From positions 114,437,207 to 114,501,206 of the forward strand of contig CM042020.1 in the NCBI GenBank assembly GCA_023525975.1: 64,000 nt of DNA, read 5' to 3'. This DNA is from Smallanthus sonchifolius. Taxonomy: Eukaryota; Streptophyta; Magnoliopsida; Asterales; Asteraceae. The notes under the pieces are model-generated. The model worked only from the letters and a program-made list of their open reading frames with translations. It did no database searches and was not told the origin of the DNA. Both the position numbers and the translations under genes were made by a program. This document shows positions 22,852 through 31,817 of the stretch, piece by piece (positions within the stretch are counted from its first letter, which is position 1; each line of letters starts with the position of its first letter).

Positions 22852-22865
22852 AAATATTAAATAGT

Positions 22866-23042
22866 TTTTTTTAAAAAGGCAAACCTAATACTTTCCAATT
22901 TGGGATCGGGTAAAACCCGACTCAACCCGCGCCAGCCTAGGCTGAAAGCAGGAGTCAAGCAATAAGATTCGAACTCAAGACCTATTAGGCCCCGAGCTCT
23001 ACCCCAACACCAGGTTATCACTCAGGCCGAAGCCTCGGTGAT
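22866..23042 (-). mobile_element. tRNA-derived SINE with 14-bp target duplication
   Basis: Perfect duplication AAATATTAAATAGT flanks it (22852-22865 and 23043-23056). On the minus strand it starts with a tRNA-like head (CCTGAGTGATAACCTGGTGTTGGGG) and a B box AGTTCGAATC near 22962-22971, and it ends in an A tail. This is a different family from the SINE at 614. Confidence 0.85.
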
Positions 23043-23225
23043 AAATATTAAATAGTCAGTGATAAAGATTTAAGAATTATAAATAAAAATAAAATTATAA
23101 CAAATATTTAGAAATTAATTAAGAAAATATTAAATAGTTAGTAATAAAAAAAGATTTTGAATTCATAGAATTATAATACATGTTACAACCATTTACTTAT
23201 TTATTAGATAACTATAATTATAGTT

Positions 23226-23638
23226 GCCATTGGCCTTCTGGTCCAATGGCATGGGGATGATAGTTAGAGCTTGGGATCATTTGTGGTCAGGGGCGGAGGA
23301 TAGGCCCCCTCCGATTTTTCGCTCAGAAGTGTTAATATATACGTATTCGCTCGATTTTTCGCTCAGTAGTGTTAATTTATATGTATTCGGTCGAAAATTT
23401 TATAGTTCCGGCCCCCCCCGCGAAAATTTTCAAGCTCCGCCACTGTTTGTGGTCTCAGTTTCAAACCTGACTCGAGGGGGGGTTTTTCCCACAGTGGTGG
23501 GTTTTCCTCCTTGATGGTGTTCCTGAATGAGAAAGGCCTGGAGCATCAAATTCAGTATGGACGGTTGAAATTCCGTCTCAGGAAGGCTCACTCGGGTATT
23601 GGTGTAGTACCAAACACCGTTCTAAAAAAATAAAAAAA
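23226..23638 (+). mobile_element. tRNA-derived SINE with nested hAT MITE
   Basis: A 15-bp duplication ACTATAATTATAGTT (23211-23225 and 23639-23653) brackets a tRNA-like head (GGCCTTCTGGTCCAATGGCA), a B-box-like TTTCAAACCTGACTC at about 23459-23473, a body, and an A-rich 3' tail (CTAAAAAAATAAAAAAA). A 158-bp hAT MITE sits between the A and B boxes, so the SINE itself is about 247 bp and its promoter is split. The target duplication happens to be a near-perfect palindrome. Confidence 0.87.
23288..23445. mobile_element. hAT MITE nested in the SINE
   Basis: 158 bp with ends CAGGGGCGGAG and CTCCGCCACTG (one mismatch when inverted) and a perfect 8-bp duplication TTTGTGGT (23280-23287 and 23446-23453). 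Inside, TCGATTTTTCGCTCAGWAGTGTTAAT is tandemly repeated twice. It is younger than the SINE that hosts it. Confidence 0.9.
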
Positions 23639-23653
23639 ACTATAATTATAGTT

Positions 23654-24195
23654 ACAAATCATATATACAGAGAGGTGTTAATCAGTGAAAGACTTTTTTG
23701 TTTTTTATATTATATAGTAATTAAATTTCTTTAAGTGTTTCATTAAATTCAATTCATAACTTTTTTCTAACTTTAAAATCATTTAAAGTTTTATTATTAT
23801 TTCATTATTATGAATATTTTTTATAGATTTTAAAACATTTTTAATTAGGTGACTTAAATAAAACATATATGAATCTCAGTTACTATTTAATAATTTTTTT
23901 TAATTTTAATCTGAATTAGGAGGCATATGTGAACAAAGAAATTCAATAAATAATAATCAAGTTTCATAAATAATCCATTGAAGTCTACTTGAAAATGAAT
24001 CACTAAATAGTAACCAACTTTAATATATATTCAATGTTCGCCGTTCAAAAAAAAATAAGTTTAATATATGTTTCAATTATCTCACTTATTTTTTATAAAT
24101 TAATATTTATAAAAACATCTCACAATAATATAATATAACAATAAATGAAACTTGGATGCTTTTATAGTTAAAAATATACGAGTAAGTTTACTAGG
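23654..24195. other. AT-rich spacer
   Basis: Strongly AT-rich, with poly(A/T) and ATTATT words. No gene or bounded element seen. Confidence 0.5.
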
Positions 24196-24407
24196 ATCCA
24201 ATAAAGTTATCCAAGTTGATTCGTTTAAATAAGTTTTATGCTTATCTTCTTTTTAACATTCTTATCTTTTTTAGTTTGTTATTATCTCTATTTAGTTGGA
24301 ACTCTGTTAATATTGTTTTGGGGTATTATTGAAGGGGGAGAACTTTTGAAATAAACGTATTTTCGTTTAACGTTATTTTGTGTTTTCAGTTGTTTTACCA
24401 TTGTTAA
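24196..24407 (+). repeat. 210-bp dispersed repeat, copy 1
   Basis: It shares most of its length with 30277-30492 in the same orientation (AAAGTTATCCAAGTTGATT, TTATGCTTATCTT, GGGGTATTATTGAAG, GACCATTGTTAA/ACCATTGTTAA). Here it is cut at 24407 by a Helitron end, while the other copy continues. It may be part of a retrotransposon, but the family is not recognised. Confidence 0.7.
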
Positions 24408-24850
24408 CTAGTTTTATACCCGTCTCGGTACGGGTTTTTCAACATAATAAAAGTAAAACTTAACCAAAATATTTACCCTAAAAAATTTACTAAATGACTG
24501 AAAATTAACAAACGTAAAAGAAGAACTTAATTCAAATTAATAAATTTAAAGAACTTAACGGCTTTAAAAAATAGATGCACATACCTCATGTTATTTTCAT
24601 TACTATTTCAAGTGGCTATTTTGACTCATTTACTTTCAGAGAATCAATTTGCGTTGTGTTTTTATCTGTAACGTGCCAAATAAGTTGATCTGGTCAATAG
24701 TCGTCCAAAGTGTATCTATAATGCCTTTTGTCATTTAATTCAAAGTTAATGTTATTATTAACATAATATAATCTGTAACCATGTTTAACAGTTAACACAC
24801 TAAAAGTTTAAAAAATATAAAATTGTGAATAAAAGGTTGACCAAAGCCAA
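24408..24850 (-). mobile_element. Helitron on the minus strand, 3' end at 24408
   Basis: CTAG at 24408-24411 is followed (plus strand) by the hairpin ACCCGTCTCGGTACGGGT at about 24418-24435, which is a Helitron 3' end read on the minus strand. The related copy at 30277-30492 reads GTTAATTGG where this one reads GTTAA|CTAG. That places the insertion between A and T of the host, exactly as Helitrons insert. The 5' end is not located, and the right boundary is a guess. Confidence 0.5.
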
Positions 24851-24929
24851 CCCGTATAAAGCCAAACAAAAAATGACCCATTTTGACCCAAACATGTTAT
24901 GACCCGTCACTAAACCCATTTTGACCCAC

Positions 24930-26530
24930 ATTTTCCCGCCCTCTACTGAATAATGAATTATACATATTGAGGATGCATACAATAAAGAAGCATCGCGATT
25001 TTTCTTTGAGCTGAATCATTTTGCTTAGCCAACCAATTAGTATAGCAGAACTCAGCAGCCACATTAACTCTACATGAGCACGGTCATAAGATTGCACACA
25101 AATACAGAGGCCTTCTAAGAAATTGGCATTCATTTCACACATATATATACACACACACAACAACAAAAAATATAGTAAAACAATATCCAACATTAAAAAT
25201 ATGACAATCAAGCCCAAGCCCATTGTAGATTTCAGCATTTCTTTTAGTCAACATGTTAAGAGTCAACTTTGACTTCTTCTTTCAGTTTACTGTTTGATTT
25301 TGACTTCCAAGGTGCTGACTTTGATTTGGAACTAAAGGAGGCTGGCCCGTTTCTTATTGGTTGTGATACATCAGAGTGGGGAATAGAGTTCTGATTACCA
25401 CCCTGCATAGTCATATAAATTGATACATTTATGCTTACCCATAAGAAATCAAATCTTGTAGGAAATATGAATGACTTCATACACTTCACACACCAATCAA
25501 GTCATACATGTAGTTGATTGCAGATCCAATATTTTATACCAGTAAAGTAGCTAATGGGCGGGTTGGGTGATGGGTCATACAGGTTGGGTTGGGTTGACCC
25601 ACAAACACTTTTTGTCCAAACTATTTTTTAGTTCGTTATATAGATAATTCATGTGCCTGATACAATTACAAATATTATTTTAAAAAATAATCGTGTTTTC
25701 AATAAAATGTTTCAGAGATTATATACATTAGAAATATAATTTGGGTTAAACCCATTCAACCAAGTTTCCTTTCTGACACATTTCTATTGTACCCATTTAA
25801 CCCTCAGAGATAAAAATAAAACATAACTTGAATTGACCAATTCATATGTAAATGGGTGTCATCACCTAATATACCAAGATAGGCTTTATAACTACCAAAA
25901 ATATTAGGGGATGGACTACAATAACAATTTTTCATCAATTTACACACAAAAAATACTACAAAAAAGATATTTATAGTTCAAGTCTTCAAGAACTATGATG
26001 TTAAACCATAAAAAGAAAACATAATCAGCAACTATAGTACTAATAGAATATAAATATGATGTTGCAACCCCCAGAAATAAACACCTCTATAGGTGCTATT
26101 TGGAGACATGGGTGCACTGTAATTAAGATCTTATGGATAAGCCAAACAGGAAAAGTCTATAGGTGTATTTTATTACAGTTGATTATTTGATTGCATAACC
26201 AAACACCCCCTAATATAAGCTTATTACTTATTTGAGTCCACGGGCTTCCCTTATTTTGTGGAGAACAAACAATATCTCCAGTCAAACCTTATGGTTTTCA
26301 TACGAGGGCATACCAAACCCATTTTTTGTGGTTCAAATTAACATAGGATGAATTATGAGAAATACCTAGGTTTGACAAAGCATATGAACATTCCCTATCA
26401 CAAGCAACTGCTACGTTGAGGTATGTTTTAAAGTCTTGAGTACAAAGACTATGAAGTCCCAAGTTGATGCCAATGTACCGGATCATCTCGGTCCTCTGAT
26501 ATGGCATGAAACTCAAGAAGGCCCACAAAA
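24930..26530 (-). pseudogene. Fragments of a TPR-protein gene (unclear, possibly SKI3-like)
   Basis: On the minus strand an exon-like stretch at about 26528-26340 contains a TPR-like repeat across two frames: HWHQLGLHSLCTQDF, then YLNVAVACDRECSYALSNLG. A second exon-like stretch (about 25070-24960) reads VAAEFCYTNWLAKQNDSAQR and soon reaches a stop. Between them a possible terminal exon at 25405-25257 (Ser/Lys-rich, ending in EEVKVDS and a stop) follows a fair acceptor (CTATGCAG). The TPR wording recalls superkiller-complex SKI3 proteins, but that is memory-level and unproven. The frames are short and partly shifted, and long stretches between them are non-coding. I therefore call it decayed or captured gene fragments, not a working gene. 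Confidence 0.45.
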
Positions 26531-27666
26531 TCTAAATGCTTCCTTTTTAAATCAAGCAACTGTCATTGTAAACCAAAGATAGAAAGAATAGTTCTTGACT
26601 CCAAAACTTCATTAAATAATCCAAAACTTTGTTCATCAAACTTTTGCATGCCTAAACTGAACAAAGAATGCCCATTGTACACAAATAACAAAATGCTAAA
26701 TGAAAACACAAATGAATAGAATACCGATTACCTAAATTTTAGAAATTTACTCACCCTTTGAGACAAATTATGAACTTCAACGCCATTTGAGAAGCATCAT
26801 TTGTTTGAGTGCCCAACGATTATTCTTCATTAATTTATCCTAACCAAAAAAAGTAATTACAATTAGTGCATTGAACAATAAAATAACACAAAAAGACTAT
26901 TATGTCAAACTAATTATAATAGGTGATTTTATATGAATCCCTGATTCAAACTATTCTGTGCATTCAGAAGGAATCTTTAAAAAAGTCAAATGGAGCACAT
27001 ACATCATGTTAAGAACACAAAGGATTTGGTCAAATTGATTAATATATGTTTATGAAGATAAGTGTGTGTTCTTAACCGGATCGTCACATCCATCCATTTC
27101 TTCAACTCTTCATCTACAAAACCTATCTTCCCACATCAACTCTTCCTTTACAAAACCTAATTTCCCACAACAATTAAATGACTTGTTTCCTAACAAAATT
27201 CATATGATGTTTACTTCAATGTTCTACAAAACAATGATTATATGAAGCTTAATTGTAACTAATTGCAATTGAACTTAATCTCCTTTGGTTTACAGAAAAA
27301 GACAAATGATTTTACATAGCTATGATGAAAGGCATAGCTTTCACACCCCTGTAACTGATTTGGGGCTTATTGTCCTCAGGTACTCTTTACTCTTCAATAT
27401 TGAGTTCAACCCTAATTTCTGTAGCTCCAGATGAAAAGAGACCCTTTAGGAAGATTCAGAGGTATTATATTTTGGGTGGTTAAGGAACATGGGCAGAGAT
27501 TAATAAATGCAGCTTCTACTCTTTCCATGAGTTTAACAACCTGAAAGAACCTGAAAAATTAGGACTTTTTGGAAGCATAACTATTTCTGATTTTTACCTC
27601 ATCGGATTGGCACAGGTAAGAACTCTTAACCATCTCTAGATAAGCTTTTGATGCGTTTCTTGATGT
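26531..27666. other. Spacer without a supported gene
   Basis: AT-rich, with no long frame. Around 27310-27600 several short exon-like pieces with GT/AG neighbours can be seen but spell no recognisable protein. It may be the decayed upstream part of the fragments at 24930-26530. Confidence 0.4.
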
Positions 27667-27674
27667 GACCTAAA

Positions 27675-28232
27675 TAGGGATGGCAATTAAACCCGAACCC
27701 GATGGGAAAACCCGAAACCCGAAACAATTGGGACGGGTATGAGGTAGAGTAATCGGGTATGGGACTGGGTTTGGGATTACTTTTGAATTTTTTCGCGGGT
27801 TTGGGACGGGTATGGGATATGGTGATATACCCGTTTACCCGCCCCAATTACCCGATAACGTATACCCGTTTACCCGATTATATAGCCGGCATAGTTTTCC
27901 TTCTTTTTATTTATTCTAAGTATATATATCGAATTTATTTTAAGTATATATACCGTATTTATTTTAAATGTATATACCCGACATGATTTTATTTATTTCT
28001 TTTTTTATTTTAGTTACAATTTTTATGTATACCCGATAGATACCCGACGGGTTTAGGTTGAGTATACCCAACGGGTATTTTTTAGAAACTAACGGGGTTA
28101 CCCGATACCCGACGGGTAATTACCCGATAAAACCCGACGGGTTTTGGGCCGGGTATGGGGCAAGATTTTATAACCGGGTATGGGGTTGGGATTACTTAAA
28201 CCCGTCCCAAACCCGACCCATTGCCATCCCTA
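27675..28232. mobile_element. hAT-type non-autonomous element (ACCCG-rich)
   Basis: 558 bp with perfect 13-bp terminal inverted repeats TAGGGATGGCAAT and a perfect 8-bp duplication GACCTAAA (27667-27674 and 28233-28240). ACCCGAAACCCG, CGGGTATGGG and TACCCGACGGGT words fill both subterminal parts in both orientations. A central AT-rich part has four TATATACCG-type repeats (27915-27980). It is non-coding. Confidence 0.9.
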
Positions 28233-28240
28233 GACCTAAA

Positions 28241-29480
28241 CGAATAAAAATGTCAAACTTGACCCACCACATTAACACAACTAATGATCATAATCAAGAA
28301 TTAAAGACCTTATCATACTTCTTCATGATCTTGGAGAAAGCCAGTTGATTCAAGAAACTGTCAAGAAAAAAAACATAAATTAATCAATCACTAATCTCAT
28401 ATTCCCTATTTCTCAATCTGTATATGTAACCTCCTACAAACATCTCCGTCACTGCAATCTACGCCTTAGACTCATCATTCAGCATCTTCCAAATTTATTC
28501 CCTAATTCATTTCTTCAACAAAAACCCATGTAAAATCTTCTAAATTCAGTACACAATAAAAGTCAATGGAGGTAATATAAGAAAAACATCTAATTCGTTA
28601 AGCAAGGTAAGTACCTTGAATATTGATGAAAACATTTAAGAATAAACTATCATATTAGGACTAAAAATCAGTGTACCTGTCAAGCCGGTGGTCAAGGAAG
28701 TGAAGCGGATCCTTGGAGAACAGTCATGTCCAGTCCCGAATGTAGGCTCGTCTTCTCAAACTCATGGTTATTCTGTTCAGTTGCATGATGGGAGACAAAG
28801 AATTGAGATTTCGACTCCAGGGGGTTCAAACCACGCTCGAATGGCTAATTTGAGTGAGATTACGTCTGATGATCCTTTGAGTAGTCTTCTACCGAGCAAG
28901 AATCCGACAAATAGCGTAATGGGTAGTTCGATTTTGGTGGATCCTTCTCCAATTGGGGCTGAATATCAGTCGCTAGGTATCGCTTCACCGGTTTTTATAC
29001 TCCAAATCGTTCCCCTAATCTGAGTTCAGATTTGCGATTTAAAAATCGGGCATCTGTTGCCTCTAACTGTACCTTGAAGTCCATTGATGATGAAATCGAA
29101 GCCCCAGTTGTTTGATGATGAAATCGAAGTCCCGTACAAGATGATAAAGTACCGTCAAAGATGATGGAGTTTCTACATCTACGCCCATCTTTGCCACCAT
29201 GTTCGAGAGAAATGAGGGAGAAGGGTTTGCTTGTAACCGATTGAATGAGGGAATAAAAAGAATTTGTGTGAAAGAAACTATATTTACCATCGGCGAGTGG
29301 GGGAGAGGAAAACGGAGATCCTCTGATCGTGTTTAATCCGAGTGAAATCGACAACTGCCCATAACCGCTCTGAAAACCATGTAACAGACTGCTTAACACG
29401 GTAAGGATTTAATGCTGGTCAGATCCAACGGTGGAGATTGATCTGGACGACGGTTACACTCACCGCCGTCAATATTATAT
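28241..29480. other. Unrecognised region with a 111-codon open frame
   Basis: A plus-strand open frame at 28688-29023 is preceded by an acceptor-like CAAG and contains a Ser-rich, balanced-composition peptide (VKRILGEQSCPVPNVGSSSQ). It resembles coding DNA more than its surroundings, yet I do not recognise it. It ends without a clear splice donor. Downstream, GATGATGAAATCGAAG is tandemly repeated at about 29086 and 29114. It could be a captured exon or a remnant gene. Confidence 0.35.
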
Positions 29481-29499
29481 ACAATTGGATAGCTTTGGT

Positions 29500-30262
29500 A
29501 TCATTTGGTATAAAAGCTTTTGGTCATCAAATGATTGTTCGTGAAGAATAACAGCGCCCTACTCGCAGAACCGCCAACCGAGGCAACGAGGGAGTCTATC
29601 CCGACCCTCGAGATCTTAAGATCAAACGGCTCAGACAAACGAGTCCGAGATCTTGAAATACAACAAGAGATCAAACAACTCGTCCAATGAGTCCGAGATC
29701 TTGAGTTACAATGGGAGAGGCGCGTTAAGAAAACGAATCATGAACCACATCGTCCGGGGCGATGTGAACGAGGAAGAGGAGTATCCTTTTGGCCATCCCC
29801 ACCTTCGATTCCACAAGCCGATCTATCAAGAGTGTTTATCGGAAGACAAACCCAGATTCGATGAAGACATGATTGATTTCGATGAAGAAGAATGTTCGTT
29901 TATGAAAACGGTTCTTAGCGGAGTGACCATTCAAGAGGATGAGCCAATGAAAGAAATAGATGATAACGGGTGGGTACACAAAAGTTTCGTTAGGAGTAAA
30001 TCTGGACATTCAAAATAAGGAGATGATGAATGATTTTTGCAAGTCTTTAAGTTCATCATTAAACGTAAGTCTAGGAAAAAATGGGCCGATATTTTCGACG
30101 TTTTCAAGACTCAAGGACGAGTCTTATTCGAATACGGGGAGAAAGAAACCTAGCAACCCAATAGACCCATGTGGTATGGGTCTAGAGGCGGCTTTGGTCA
30201 AATTTATAGTAAACAAGAAACGACATGTGAAGTTGAACTATTTGAGCGAATCAAATTTATAG
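29500..30262 (+). pseudogene. Gag-like remnant of an LTR retrotransposon
   Basis: Frames at 29560-30018 and 29960-30262 read a short repeated coiled-coil motif (VRDLEIQQEIKQLVQ, then VRDLELQWERRV) in one frame. They then pass to an acidic stretch with NEEEEYPFGHPHLRFHKPIYQ in another. The order of a DLEL-type coiled coil followed by an acidic, FGH-containing segment resembles the N-terminal gag of some plant Ty3/gypsy elements. Frameshifts and a stop inside the coiled coil show decay. No pol domain is present. Upstream, TTTGGTATCATTTGG at about 29496 could be a degraded primer site. Confidence 0.45.
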
Positions 30263-30276
30263 TATGATGCATGAGC

Positions 30277-30492
30277 ATCCGATAAAGTTATCCAAGTTGA
30301 TTAGTTTAAATAAGTTTTATGCTTATCTTATTTTTAGCATTCTTATCTTTTTTTTAGTTTGTTAGTATATCTATCTAGTTGGAACTTAATTAATATTGTC
30401 TTGGGGGTATTATTGAAGCGGTGTACTTTTGAAATAAACGAATTTTCATTTTACGGTATTTTGTGTTGCTGGTTGTTTGACCATTGTTAATT
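30277..30492 (+). repeat. 210-bp dispersed repeat, copy 2
   Basis: Matches 24196-24407. It follows directly after the gag-like remnant, so both copies may derive from that retrotransposon. It continues uninterrupted into TTGGATAGCGTCGGTATCA, a phrase similar to TTGGATAGCTTTGGTATCA at 29485. Confidence 0.7.
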
Positions 30493-30654
30493 GGATAGCG
30501 TCGGTATCAAGAACAATATTTAAATTTGGTTATCATTTTATCCTTAAATATAATAATATTTATATGATATAAATATATGATTGCATAACAAATGTTATTA
30601 TATATGATCATGATAAAAAAAACTAAACAATAATATATATATATATATATATAT

Positions 30655-31132
30655 GGGGAGTATCAAATAAGAAGTAGTTTTTCGCTAATAAATCTAAAAA
30701 ATGATAAAAACCTTAAGAAACGATATCAAACGAACTCCGATTGAGCTAATTTCAGCGGCGTTGAAACTGTCTTGTCGAACTCTACCATCTTATCTTTTAG
30801 GGTTTAACTTTCAAGGTTTAGATCTTACGTCTGAATTTGAGGGTTTTAGCCTTATGGTTTAGCTTTTAGGGTTTAGATTTTATGGTTTAGGTTTTTTTTT
30901 TTGTGGGGGTGGGGGGTTTAGGTTTTTGTGGGTGGGTTTAGGTTTTTGAGGGGGTGGGGGTGGTGGGTTTAGGCTTTTCGGGGTAGGGTTGGAGGGGGGG
31001 TTTAGGTTTTTGGGTCCGGATTAGGGTTCGATGAGACGGTTCCAACGCCTCTGGAATGAGCTCAATCGGAGTTCGTTTGACGCACTTCTTAGTATTTTTT
31101 AGCAAAAAACCACTTTTTAGTGGAACCGTCCC
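30655..31132. mobile_element. Inverted-repeat element set in a (TA)n microsatellite
   Basis: Left TA repeats (30631-30654) and right TA repeats (31133-31150) flank a 478-bp segment with inverted arms of about 110 bp. The arms share CAAACGAACTCCGATTGAGC and AAGAAGTRS-type words. The core (30780-31015) is a degenerate TTTAGGG/GGTTTAGG array that grows G-rich. The layout is like the microsatellite-targeting MITEs known from plants. No coding capacity. Confidence 0.6.
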
Positions 31133-31150
31133 ATATATATATATATATGT

Positions 31151-31817
31151 ATATATGTATATAATTTTAAAAGTTTTTAACATTAATAAAGTTGTTCATG
31201 AGATTAGAATAAATAATAAAAGTTGATTCACATTGTAAGAAAATAAAAAAATTTAAGTAGCTTTGATAATCAGAAGCTACAACTTTATTACAATAGCAAT
31301 TAAATTTTGAAAATCAGAAGCTATGGAAAATCGATTAACATAACCAATAAAATTAGTTTTATTAAATATTTAAAAGTAATTAATTATTTAAAATAAATAC
31401 TATTACTAATTATGGAATAAAAACTACAACTTTATTACAATAGCAATTTATCATGAAGCCCAACCCGTGATTTCAGCCCATTTACTATAAGATCTGGCCA
31501 GTTCTTCGCTACTTGTATAATTCAAACTTTTTACAATTAACCCAATTAATCTTTTTAGTTTCAACAATTTCATTAATTGAGCACATGCGCGAAAACCCTA
31601 CTTCATATACTACAATATGTGATAGCTAAAAACAGACTTTTAAACATATTTTTGATACGCGATCAATTACTAGGATTAAATCTTTTATAAACACATTCAT
31701 ATATTAATAATTTGTCTGGCACTTAAGTCCTTGTTGAGACAATAACAACTGGAATACAAATTTGAATCTTAAATGCAACAAAACAAAATATTAGAAAAGA
31801 AAAAACAAGTAAAACAC
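31151..31817. other. AT-rich spacer and PAL 3' flank
   Basis: No gene. CAACTTTATTACAATAGCAATT occurs twice (31280 and 31431). The 3' UTR and polyadenylation region of PAL should lie in about 31600-31817, but no site is certain. Confidence 0.45.

Noticed and set aside
26077..26215. Possible Tourist-like MITE (GGTGCTATTTGG ... CCAAACACCCCC)
   Set aside because: The inverted ends match only loosely and no TTA or TAA duplication could be fixed.
30800..31010. Interstitial telomere
   Set aside because: The TTTAGGG-like units are irregular, mixed with long T and G runs, and sit within an inverted-repeat element. There is no true array of the plant telomere unit.
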